The position numbers and the translations under genes were made by a program. A stretch of 64,000 nt of DNA from Holophagales bacterium (GTDB taxonomy: Bacteria; Acidobacteriota; Thermoanaerobaculia; UBA5066), in contig JADJZB010000021.1 of the NCBI GenBank assembly GCA_016719485.1, positions 248,001-312,000 on the forward strand, given 5' to 3'. Shown here piece after piece: positions 42,616-51,647 of the stretch. The notes beneath the pieces are model-generated. The model did no database searches, had not been told where the DNA came from, and saw only the letters and a list, made by a program, of their open reading frames with translations. The first letter of the stretch is position 1. Every line of letters starts with the position of its first letter.

Positions 42616-42657
42616 ATGACGTTCGCTTCGGTCCTCTGGCACTGGCATCACGCGTAG
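42616..42657 (+). CDS. His/Trp leader peptide (MTFASVLWHWHHA)
   Basis: A 13-codon frame ending in TAG. Codons 8-12 are TGG CAC TGG CAT CAC, giving Trp-His-Trp-His-His. It lies between a promoter and an intrinsic terminator, in front of the complete trp genes and most his genes. That is the arrangement of a ribosome-stalling attenuator leader. Two Trp and three His codons in a row are very unlikely by chance here. It has no Shine-Dalgarno site and probably starts on leaderless RNA. Confidence 0.85.
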   Translation: MTFASVLWHWHHA

Positions 42658-42660
42658 CGA

Positions 42661-42754
42661 CGACGAGCGACACCCGCTCGTCGGACGCGAGTCGTCCGAG
42701 GGCGCGGGGAGACAGAGAAACCGCAATAGACCCCCTCGGACGACCGAGGGGGTC
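42661..42754 (+). promoter_or_regulatory. attenuator: competing helices before aroDE
   Basis: Four helices can be drawn, each with perfect pairing. Helix A is 42661-42669 with 42675-42683. Helix B is 42681-42687 with 42693-42699. The antiterminator pairs 42691-42702 with 42733-42744 (12 bp). The terminator pairs 42729-42739 with 42744-42754. A and B share 3 nt, B and the antiterminator share 7, and the antiterminator removes the terminator's 5' arm. A ribosome finishing at TAG 42655 would cover the 5' arm of A. One stalled at the Trp/His codons would leave it free. Alternation of this kind suits attenuation, but the polarity is inferred. Confidence 0.75.
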
Positions 42755-42761
42755 TTGTTTT
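42729..42761 (+). terminator. intrinsic terminator of the his-trp leader
   Basis: A perfect 11-bp stem (GACCCCCTCGG, loop ACGA, CCGAGGGGGTC) is directly followed by TTGTTTT. It is the best T-tailed terminator in the window. The 3' arm contains GAGGGGG, which is also the only ribosome-binding sequence for aroDE. The aroDE TTG start begins in the T run. Confidence 0.88.
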
Positions 42762-44253
42762 GGGTCTCACGGCAGAAAGCACGCTCCTCGTCGCCTCGCT
42801 GGGCCGCGCGACGAACGCCGCCCTGATCGAGGCCGCACGCCTCGTCGACGGGCGGATCCCCGCCGTCGAGGTCCGCCTCGACGCGCTGCTGGAGGCGCCC
42901 GATCTCCCGGCTCTCCGCGAGGCGTTCCGGGGCCGGACCCTCCTCGCGACGCTCCGGTCGCGGGACGAAGGGGGAAGGTTCGGAGGGACGGAGGCCGCGG
43001 CCGCCGCACTCCTCGGCGCGGCGCTCGACGCCGGCTTCGATCTCGTCGACGTCGAGCTCGCGCGCGCGGGCGAGGGCCTCTTCGGCTTCCCGGGCGAGCG
43101 CGTCGTCGTCTCGGCGCACGACGTCGCCGGGTTGCCGGACGACCTCGAAGAGCGCTCGGCGCGGATGCTCGGAACCTGCGCCCGGTACGTGAAGGTCGTC
43201 GCGATGACCCGCGGGCTCGACGACGCCCTCCGGGCCCTGCGGCTGCAGGCGTCCGGCGAGAGAGGCCGCTTCGCGGCGTTCGGGATGGGGGAGGCCGGTC
43301 TCGTCACGCGCGTCCTCTCGCCGTATCTCGGCGCGGCGCTCTCCTTCGGAGCGGCTCTCCCCGGCGAGGCGACCGCGCCGGGCCAGCTCCTTGCGGCGGA
43401 TCTCCTCGACGTCTACGCCGTCGGACGACCCCGGCGCGTCGACGGCCTCTTTGCCCTTCTCGGGAGCCGCGTCTCGCACTCCTTCTCCCCGGCGATCCAC
43501 AACGCCGTGTTCGAGTCGTTGAGTTCCGGTGCGCTCTACGTCCCCGTCGCCCTCGAATCGCTCCGAGAGGAGCTGCCTCGCCTTCGGGAGGCGCTGGCCG
43601 GCCTCGGCGTGCCCCTGCGCGGGGCGTCGGTGACGATCCCGTTCAAGGAGGAGGCCTCGGCGCTCGCCGGAGGCCCGGCCGGGAGCGTCGCGAACACGCT
43701 TCTCTTCGGCACGGACGGAGCCGTGACGGGCGCGAACACGGACCGGGACGCTCTCCTCGGCGCGATTCCCCGGGCGCCGGAATCGGGTGCCGCGCTCGTC
43801 CTCGGGGCGGGTGGGCTGGCACGCGCCGCCGTCGAGGCGCTGCGGGACCGCGGCTGGTCCGTCGACGTGGCGGCGCGGTCGCCGGAGCGCGCCGCGGCTC
43901 TCGCTGCCGCCTGCGGCGTGCGCGCCATCTCGAATCCGGCGGCCTCCGGGCTCCCGTACGGAGTAATCGTGAACGCCACGCCCCTCGGTCTCGACGCGTC
44001 CGACCCCCTGCCGTGCGACGCCGCGCTGCTGTCTTCGGGCGTCCTCGCCGTCGACGCTCCGTACCGCCCGGGCGGTACCGCGTTCTCGCACGAAGCGATC
44101 CGCAGGGGCGCCCGCCTCGTCGACGGCTTCACGCTCCTCCTCTCCCAGGCAGTCGGCCAGTCGGCCCTCTTTACCGGCCGCCAGGCCGACGCGGCGACTC
44201 TCGCCGCGCGGCTCCCGGCCCGCATCCGCTCGCTCTTCGAGGTGAACCCGTGA
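42760..44253 (+). CDS. aroDE: bifunctional 3-dehydroquinate dehydratase (type I) / shikimate dehydrogenase
   Basis: A 497-residue fusion carrying two consecutive shikimate-pathway steps. Residues 1-225 are AroD type I: EVRLD (37-41), catalytic His120 in SAHDVAG and the Schiff-base Lys145 in YVKVVAM. Residues 226-497 are AroE: SHSFSPAIHN, VTIPFKE with Lys296, ANTDRD and the NADP loop GAGGLARA. TTG 42760 is the only start that keeps the first AroD strand. Its ribosome site is in the upstream terminator arm. It overlaps hisZ-hisG by 4 nt. Shikimate feeds the Trp branch encoded downstream. Confidence 0.93.
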   Translation: MGLTAESTLLVASLGRATNAALIEAARLVDGRIPAVEVRLDALLEAPDLPALREAFRGRTLLATLRSRDEGGRFGGTEAAAAALLGAALDAGFDLVDVELARAGEGLFGFPGERVVVSAHDVAGLPDDLEERSARMLGTCARYVKVVAMTRGLDDALRALRLQASGERGRFAAFGMGEAGLVTRVLSPYLGAALSFGAALPGEATAPGQLLAADLLDVYAVGRPRRVDGLFALLGSRVSHSFSPAIHNAVFESLSSGALYVPVALESLREELPRLREALAGLGVPLRGASVTIPFKEEASALAGGPAGSVANTLLFGTDGAVTGANTDRDALLGAIPRAPESGAALVLGAGGLARAAVEALRDRGWSVDVAARSPERAAALAAACGVRAISNPAASGLPYGVIVNATPLGLDASDPLPCDAALLSSGVLAVDAPYRPGGTAFSHEAIRRGARLVDGFTLLLSQAVGQSALFTGRQADAATLAARLPARIRSLFEVNP

Positions 44254-45923
44254 GCTCTCCTTCCCCGAATCTCCCGCGCGGCGTCCAGGCGCTCCTCTTC
44301 GAGTCGGCGGAGCGCCGGCGGCGGGTCGAGGAGTCCGTCGTCCGAACGCTCTCGGACGCCGGGTTCCGCGAGACGATCCTCCCGGTCCTCGACTTCGCCT
44401 CGCCGTACGATGGCGTCACGGCGGAAGGCGACGAGCGGCTCTACCGCTTCATGGACCGCGGGGGCGAGCTCCTCGCGCTTCGCGCCGACTTCACGCCCAT
44501 GGCCGCGCGCGTCGTCGCCCCGCGCCTCGCCGGCCTGCCGATGCCCGTGGCGCTCTTCTACAGGGGCGACGTCGTCCGCGACGAGCCGTCGGGCCTCGGG
44601 CGGCCGCGCGAGTTCGCCCAGGTCGGGGCGGAGCTTTACGGCGACGCTTCGTTCGAGGCGGACCTCCGGATGCTCCGCACGCTTCTCGCCGCGGCGGCCG
44701 AGGTGCCGGCCGGGCGGCTCTGCCTGACGCTGGGTTGGGCGGGGCTCCTGCCGGCGATCCTTTCGGCGATCGCGCCGGGTCTCGTGAACCGGAAGAGGAG
44801 CACCCTCGAGGAGGCGCTCGTCGATGCCCGGACCCGGCGCGTCGGCCGTCTCGCGGAGCGTCTCCGTGGGGGCGGGGCGGACGGTGCGCAGGCGCAGGAG
44901 GTCGCCTCCGCTCTCCTCGCGGGCTTCGACCCGTCGTCGCCACTCTTCGAACTCCCCGTCCTCGCGGACGCTGCGCGGTCGCTCTCCGCGGTGGCGCGGG
45001 CGGCGCGCGAGGTCCGGCCCGGACTCGAGGTCGTCGTCGACCTGGCCGGTACGCCCCAGACCCCCTACTACACGGGCCTCACCTTCACTCTCGATGCGAA
45101 GGGGGGCGGCGGACCGCTGGGCGGCGGTGGACGCTACGACGGGCTCCTCGGGCGGTTCGGGCCGGACGCCCCTGCGGTCGGCTTCTGCATCGGGCTCGAG
45201 GCGCTCGCGATCGCGACCGAGGCGGCGGAGCCGGCCAACGCGGCGCCCAGGCCCTTCCGGATCGCGACGGGGAAGGGGCGACTCCTCCGCAAGACGCTCG
45301 ATCTCCTCCGCGCGGCCGGCGTCGACTTCCCGGAGGGCGACGGACGGAGGCTCCTGCTGCCCGACCGGAGCGGGCGCTTCGAGCTTCTCCTCCTGAAGGA
45401 CGACGACGTGCCGACCTACGTCGCCTTCGGCGGTGCCGACGCGGGCGTCGTCGGGAACGACAGGATCGAGGAGTCGGGAGAAGTGGTCTGCGAGCCGCTC
45501 GAGCTCCCTTACGGCGCCTGCCGCCTCGCGCTCATCGGACGCGCAGGGGAGGAGTTCCGCCCGAATGGCCACCCGGTCCGGGTGGGTACGAAATACCGTC
45601 GCGTCGCGGAACGGTTCTTCGACGCGAGAAAGATCCCGCACGAGGTCGTCCCGCTCGCCGGCTCCGTCGAGCTCGCCGCGGCGCTGAAGCTGACGGACGT
45701 CGTCGTCGACCTGATCGAGACCGGCTCGACGATGGCCGCTCACGGCCTCGTGGAGCTCGAGACGATTCTCCCGAGCCGGGCGACGTTCATCGTGGGCAAC
45801 CGGGCCCTCGTCGAGCGGCGCTCCGAGGTCGCCGGGCTCGTTTCCCGCCTGTCGGCCGAAGTGGCAAAGGCGGCGCCGGCAGGAAGCGTGGCGGACCTGG
45901 CGAAGGAGGCGACGTCATGCTGA
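44250..45923 (+). CDS. hisZG: fused ATP phosphoribosyltransferase: HisZ regulatory + short HisG catalytic
   Basis: A 557-residue protein for the first histidine step (ATP + PRPP). Residues 1-325 are HisZ, a HisRS-like fold with YRGDVVRDE, REFAQVGAELYGD, PYYTGLTFTL and GGGGRYDGLLGRFG. Residues 336-557 are short-form HisG with GKGRLLRKTLDLL, DVPTYVAFGGADAGVVGND, GTKYRRVAERFF and the PRPP loop LIETGSTMAAHGL. There is no ACT-like third HisG domain. The join (326-335) is continuous and has no stop. Separate HisZ and HisG subunits are the rule, so this fusion is notable. GTG 44250 overlaps the aroDE stop. Confidence 0.92.
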   Translation: MSSPSPNLPRGVQALLFESAERRRRVEESVVRTLSDAGFRETILPVLDFASPYDGVTAEGDERLYRFMDRGGELLALRADFTPMAARVVAPRLAGLPMPVALFYRGDVVRDEPSGLGRPREFAQVGAELYGDASFEADLRMLRTLLAAAAEVPAGRLCLTLGWAGLLPAILSAIAPGLVNRKRSTLEEALVDARTRRVGRLAERLRGGGADGAQAQEVASALLAGFDPSSPLFELPVLADAARSLSAVARAAREVRPGLEVVVDLAGTPQTPYYTGLTFTLDAKGGGGPLGGGGRYDGLLGRFGPDAPAVGFCIGLEALAIATEAAEPANAAPRPFRIATGKGRLLRKTLDLLRAAGVDFPEGDGRRLLLPDRSGRFELLLLKDDDVPTYVAFGGADAGVVGNDRIEESGEVVCEPLELPYGACRLALIGRAGEEFRPNGHPVRVGTKYRRVAERFFDARKIPHEVVPLAGSVELAAALKLTDVVVDLIETGSTMAAHGLVELETILPSRATFIVGNRALVERRSEVAGLVSRLSAEVAKAAPAGSVADLAKEATSC

Positions 45924-47184
45924 AGGTCGCTTCCGTCGCCACGCGCGAGGGCCGGGCCCTCCTCGCCCGCCTGCGCGCGCGGCGCCTCTCGCCCGACTTC
46001 TCCACGCTGCGCGAGGCGCTCCCGATCGTCGAAGCCGTCCTCTCGGACGGCGCGCCTGCGCTCGCCCGGTTCGTCGCCGACCTCGACGGAGAGAGGATCG
46101 CGGAGAAGGGGCTCCTCGTCCGGCCGAAGGCCGAGAAGGACGTCGACCCGGCGTTCGCGTCGGCGTTCCGCCTGGCACGTCGGCGGCTCACGGCGTATCA
46201 CCGGCGGCAGGTGCCGAAAGGGTTCTCTCATCGCGACGCGCTCGGCGTGTCCTTCGTCGAGAGACCCGTCCCGCACGAGGCGGTCGGCGTCTACGTGCCC
46301 GGTGGCCGTGCGTTCTACCCGTCGTCGCTCCTGATGGGCGTCGTCCCGGCGCGCGTCGCCGGAGCGGAGCGAATCGTCGTCGCGACGCCGCCCCGCGCCT
46401 TTCGCCAGAGCCGCGAGCTGCGGTGGGCGCTCGCCGAGCTCGGCGTCGACGAGGTCCTCCTCGCCGGCGGGGCGCACGGCATCGCGGGCCTCGTCTCCGT
46501 GGCGCGCTGCACGAAGATCGTCGGCCCCGGGAACCGCTGGGTCGCGGCGGCCAAGCACCTCGTTTCGGGCCTCGTCTCGATCGACATGCCGGCGGGGCCT
46601 TCCGAAGTGCTGATCCTCGCGTCCGAAGGAGCCGACCCGGAGCGGATCGCGGCCGACCTCCTCGCGCAGGCCGAGCACGACCCCGACGCCGTCTGCCTCC
46701 TCTTCACCGACCGGCGCGAGCTCGCGAGCGCCGTGGACGCAGAGATCGCCCGGCAGCTCGAGAGCCTGCCGACGGCCGCGACGGCGAGCGCCGCGCTCGA
46801 CGCGAACGGCCTGACTCTCGTCTTCCCGTCCCTTCCGGCCGCGGCGAACGAGGGTGTCGCCTTCGCCGCCGAGCACGTGCAGCTGATGGGGCGCGCCGCC
46901 CAGCGCTACGCCCCGCGCTTCACGTCCACCGCGGGGGCGGTCTTCGTCGGGGGCGATACCCCCACCGCCTTCGGCGACTACCTCGCCGGCCCGAACCACG
47001 TCCTGCCGACAGGTGGCGCGGCCCGGAGCTTTTCGGGCCTTTCCGTCCGCGACTTTTTCCGCTGGGGACGCAGCGTTTCCGTCCCGGCCGCGGCGGCCCG
47101 AAGGCTCGGCCCGCCGGGCGCGACGCTGGCGCGATTCGAGGGGCTCGAGGCGCACGCCCGCTCGCTCGACCTGAGGAGCGGACA

Positions 47185-47188
<4 letters not shown>
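45917..47188 (+). CDS. hisD: histidinol dehydrogenase
   Basis: A 423-residue zinc enzyme doing the last two histidine steps (histidinol to histidine, NAD-dependent). Motifs are GVYVPGGRAFYPSSLLMGVVPA, GPGNRWVAAAK, IDMPAGPSEVLI, LAQAEHDPDA, EHVQLM and YLAGPNHVLPTGGAARSFSG. The start ATG 45917 overlaps the hisZG stop by 7 nt (ATGCTGA). Confidence 0.96.
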
Positions 47189-48254
<1,066 letters not shown>

Positions 48255-48258
<4 letters not shown>

Positions 48259-48851
48259 GACGCACCGCCGAGGTGAGACGGACGACGAAGGAGACGGGCA
48301 TCGCGCTGACGCTCGACCTGGACGGTACGGGAGAGGCGCAGGTTGCCACGCCGGTCGGGTTCCTCTCGCACATGCTCGAGGCCGTGGCGAAGCACGCGCG
48401 CTTCGACCTCGTCGTCGAGGCGGCGGGCGACGTCCACGTCGACGCACACCACACCGTCGAGGACGTCGGGCTCGCGTTCGGCGAGGCGCTCGACCAGTCG
48501 CTGGGCGACCGCGCCGGGATTGCCCGCTTCGGGCACTCGTACGTCCCGCTCGACGAGGCGCTCGCGCGGAGCGTCGTCGACCTCTCGGGGCGGCCGTACC
48601 TCGTCTTCGAGGCGCCGTCGACGCCGGAGCTGCAGTTCGTCACGAGGGACTTTCCGTTCGCCCTCGTCGAGGAGTTCTGGAAGTCGGCCGCCTTCCGCGG
48701 GAAGCTGAACCTGCACGTCGACGTCCTGCGTGGGCGGAACGCGCACCACGCGGCCGAGGCGGTCTTCAAGGCGACCGCGCGTGCCCTCCGCCAGGCCGTC
48801 GCGCGGACGGAGACGACGGTCCTCTCGACGAAGGGAACCCTCACGGCATGA
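48255..48851 (+). CDS. hisB: imidazoleglycerol-phosphate dehydratase
   Basis: A 198-residue single-function enzyme. Metal ligands are visible in DAHHTVEDVG and RNAHHAAEAVFKA, with the start segment RTTKETGIALTLDLDGTG. It lacks the N-terminal HAD phosphatase half found in E. coli HisB, so histidinol-phosphate phosphatase must be encoded elsewhere. The start is GTG 48255 in GTGA with hisC. Confidence 0.95.
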
Positions 48852-49465
48852 CGCGCGTCGCTCTCCTCGACTACGGCGTGGGCAACGTCGGCTCCGTGAG
48901 GCGCGCCCTCGAACGGCTCGGTGCGGAGGTCGTCCAGACGTCCGAACCGGCTGTCGTCGCCACCTCGTCGCGCGTCGTCCTGCCGGGCGTCGGCGCGTTC
49001 GCCCCGGCACGCCGGAGCCTCGCGGCCTCGGGCCTCGAGGAGGGGATCCGCGCCGCTCTCGAGAGCGGCGCGCGGCTCCTCGGCCTCTGCCTCGGTTTCC
49101 AGCTCCTCTTCGACGAGAGCGAGGAGTTCGGCACGACGCCGGGCCTCGGGCTCCTGGCGGGCCGCATCGCCCCTTTCCCGCCCGGCGCGCGCGTTCCGCA
49201 CGTCGGGTGGAACCGCCTGGAGACCGAGGGCGCCAGCGCCGGGCCCCTCCTCGACAGGCTGCCGGGCGGGACCTACGTCTACTTCGTCCACTCCTTCCGG
49301 CCGGAAGGGGTCGACCCCGCCGACGTCGCGGCGTGGTGCGACCACGGCGGCCGGTTCGTCGCGGCCGCCCGGCGCGGCAACGTCTGGGGCTGCCAGTTCC
49401 ACCCCGAGAAGTCGTCGTCGGCGGGACGGCGGATCCTCGAGAACTTCCTCTCGGAGGCCGCGTGA
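48848..49465 (+). CDS. hisH: imidazole glycerol phosphate synthase, glutaminase subunit
   Basis: A 205-residue class I glutamine amidotransferase that feeds ammonia to HisF. It begins ALLDYGVGNVGSVRRAL. The nucleophile elbow is GLCLGFQLLF, and the catalytic His-Glu are in GCQFHPEKSS. PGVGAFAP forms the oxyanion strand. ATG 48848 overlaps the hisB stop. Confidence 0.96.
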   Translation: MTRVALLDYGVGNVGSVRRALERLGAEVVQTSEPAVVATSSRVVLPGVGAFAPARRSLAASGLEEGIRAALESGARLLGLCLGFQLLFDESEEFGTTPGLGLLAGRIAPFPPGARVPHVGWNRLETEGASAGPLLDRLPGGTYVYFVHSFRPEGVDPADVAAWCDHGGRFVAAARRGNVWGCQFHPEKSSSAGRRILENFLSEAA

Positions 49466-50208
49466 TCGCGCTCTGGCCCGCCATCGACCTGATGGGAGGG
49501 AAGGTCGTCCGCCTCCTCCACGGCGATCCGTCGCAGCGAACCGTCTACCCTGAGCGCGCCGTCGAGGTCGCCCTCCGCTTCGCGGCGGAGGGGGCCGACG
49601 GGATCCACGTCGTCGACCTCGACGCGGCGTTCGGGATCGGATCCAACGCCGGCCCGATCGCCGAGATCGTCGCGGCGTCGCCCGTTCCGGTCGAAGTCGG
49701 CGGTGGCCTGCGAGACCGCGCGGGCATCGAGGCGGTCCTCGCGACCTCCGTCGCGCGCCTCGTCCTCGGGAGCCTCCCGTTCCGCGCCCCCGCGCTCTTC
49801 GAGGCGCTCCTCGCCGCGCATCCGGATCGCCTCGTCGTCGCCCTCGACTGCAAGGACGGGCGCCCGACGATTCACGGCTGGGTCGAGGACGCCGGGGCGG
49901 GAGACGCCGCCGGGGTCGCGCGCCGCCTCGCGGCGCTGGGCGTGCGCACGCTCCTCGTCACCGACGTCGCGCGCGACGGCGCGATGACGGGTCCGAACCT
50001 CGAGCTGCTCGCCGCCGTCCGGGCTGCCTTTTCTGGCGAGATCCTCGCCTCGGGTGGGATGCGCGGAGCGGAGGATCTCGCTCCGGTGGCGGCCACGCTC
50101 TCGGGCGGGCCGGCTGGCGCGATCTTCGGACGGGCCCTGCATTCCGGTGCGACGACGGTCGCGCGGCTCGCAACGGCCCGCGCCGCGCTCCGGGAGGTGG
50201 CGTCGTGA
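49462..50208 (+). CDS. hisA: ProFAR isomerase
   Basis: A 248-residue (beta-alpha)8 isomerase. The catalytic Asp residues are in PAIDLMGGKVVRL and TDVARDGAMTGPN. The two phosphate loops are EVGGGLRD and ASGGMR. A TrpF domain exists downstream, so a dual HisA/TrpF (PriA) role is not needed. GTG 49462 overlaps the hisH stop. Confidence 0.94.
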   Translation: MIALWPAIDLMGGKVVRLLHGDPSQRTVYPERAVEVALRFAAEGADGIHVVDLDAAFGIGSNAGPIAEIVAASPVPVEVGGGLRDRAGIEAVLATSVARLVLGSLPFRAPALFEALLAAHPDRLVVALDCKDGRPTIHGWVEDAGAGDAAGVARRLAALGVRTLLVTDVARDGAMTGPNLELLAAVRAAFSGEILASGGMRGAEDLAPVAATLSGGPAGAIFGRALHSGATTVARLATARAALREVAS

Positions 50209-51647
50209 GCCTCGCCGTCCGCGTCATCCCGTGCCTCGACGTCGCCGGAGGGCGCGTCGTGAAGGGGCTGAAGTTCGAGAACCTGCGAGACGCGGGAGAC
50301 CCGGTGGAGGCCGCGCGCCGCTACGAGGCCGAGGGGGCGGACGAGCTCTGCTTTCTCGACGTGGCCGCCTCGCACGAGGAGAGGGGAACGCTCGCCGGCC
50401 TCGTCGCGTCCGTTGCAGACGTCCTCTCGATCCCGTTCACCGTCGGGGGCGGCGTCCGCTCCGTCGAGGACGCCGGCGCGCTCCTGGCCGCCGGGGCCGA
50501 CCGTGTCACGGTGAATACCGCCGCCGTTGCCGACCCAGGGCTCGTCACGCGGCTGGCGGAGCGGTTCGGTGCACAGTGCGTCGTCGTCGCCGTGGACGCG
50601 AAGCGGGACGGGGACCGGTTCGTCGTCTCGACACACGGCGGGCGGCGGATCACCGGAATCGACCTCGCCACCTGGGTCGCCGAGGTGACCGCGCGCGGCG
50701 CGGGCGAGATTCTCCTGACCTCCATGGACGCCGACGGCACGCTCGCGGGTTTCGACCTCGCCATGCTGAAGGTGGCGCGCGCGGCGACGTCCGTCCCGAT
50801 CGTGGCTTCCGGGGGGGCGGGGTCGCTTGCGCACTTCGCTCCGGCGGTCCTCGACGGGGGCGCGGACGCCGTCCTGGCGGCGTCCGTCTTCCACGACCGG
50901 ACCTTCTCCGTCGGGCAGGTCAAGCGGGCCCTCGCGAAGGCCGGGGTGCCGGTCCGCCCGGCCGTCCCGGCGGGGCTCGAAGGGATCGTCTTCGACGATC
51001 GAGGCCTCGTCCCCGTCATCGTTCGCAACGATGGGACGGGCGACGTCCTGACGCTCGCCTGGGCGAACGAGGAGGCCCTTGCCCTCACGGTCGAGACACG
51101 CTTCTCCCACTTCTGGAGCCGGTCGCGCCGCGAGCTCTGGAAGAAAGGGGAGACCTCGGGAAACCTCCAGCGCGTCGTCCGGATCTCGGTCGATTGCGAC
51201 CGGGATGCCGTTCTCTACGACGTCGAGCCCGCGGGCCCCGCCTGCCACACGGGCGCAGCGAGCTGCTTTGCGCCCGGCGAAGCGGTCCCCGGGCCTCCGA
51301 AGGGCGCCGGTGGGCCTGCGGGCCCCGACGCGGCCGACCCCTTCGGCCTCGGCCCCCTCTTCGAGGTCGTCGCCGCGCGGAAGGCCAACCCCGAGCCGGG
51401 CTCGTACACCAACCGCCTTCTCGCGAAGGGCATCGAAAAGTGCGCGCAGAAAGTCGGCGAAGAAGGGGTGGAGACCGCCCTGGCGGCCGTGACCCGGGAC
51501 GACGCGGGCCTGGCTGCAGAGATTGCCGACCTGATGTATCACGTCGTCGTCCTGATGGCCGCGCGGGACCTCCCGCCCGGGGCCGTCGCGGCGGAGCTCG
51601 CGCAGAGGCGTCAGAAGAGGCGCGGGACGCGCCCCGAGGAGAAGTGA
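50205..51647 (+). CDS. hisFIE: trifunctional HisF-HisI-HisE
   Basis: A 480-residue fusion of three activities. Residues 1-252 are the HisF cyclase barrel (RVIPCLDVAGGRVVKG, VGGGVRS, SMDADGTLAGFD, ASGGAG). Residues 257-356 are HisI, PRA-CH (GLVPVIVRN, FWSRSRRELWKKGETSGNLQ, the zinc segment CHTGAASCF). Residues 384-468 are HisE, PRA-PH (NPEPGSYTNRLLAKG, KVGEEGVETALAA, DLMYH). A Gly/Pro-rich linker (357-383) separates HisI and HisE. HisIE fusions are common; joining HisF in front is not. GTG 50205 is in GTGA with hisA. Confidence 0.94.
   Translation: MSLAVRVIPCLDVAGGRVVKGLKFENLRDAGDPVEAARRYEAEGADELCFLDVAASHEERGTLAGLVASVADVLSIPFTVGGGVRSVEDAGALLAAGADRVTVNTAAVADPGLVTRLAERFGAQCVVVAVDAKRDGDRFVVSTHGGRRITGIDLATWVAEVTARGAGEILLTSMDADGTLAGFDLAMLKVARAATSVPIVASGGAGSLAHFAPAVLDGGADAVLAASVFHDRTFSVGQVKRALAKAGVPVRPAVPAGLEGIVFDDRGLVPVIVRNDGTGDVLTLAWANEEALALTVETRFSHFWSRSRRELWKKGETSGNLQRVVRISVDCDRDAVLYDVEPAGPACHTGAASCFAPGEAVPGPPKGAGGPAGPDAADPFGLGPLFEVVAARKANPEPGSYTNRLLAKGIEKCAQKVGEEGVETALAAVTRDDAGLAAEIADLMYHVVVLMAARDLPPGAVAAELAQRRQKRRGTRPEEK

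Noticed and set aside
42616..42657. The W-H-W-H-H frame as a chance occurrence
   Set aside because: It lies exactly between a promoter and an intrinsic terminator, with alternative helices, in front of his and trp genes. Chance cannot be excluded without relatives but is much less likely.
49462..50208. HisA acting also as TrpF (PriA type)
   Set aside because: A TrpF domain with its catalytic Cys and Asp is fused to TrpC in the same operon, so a dual enzyme is not needed.
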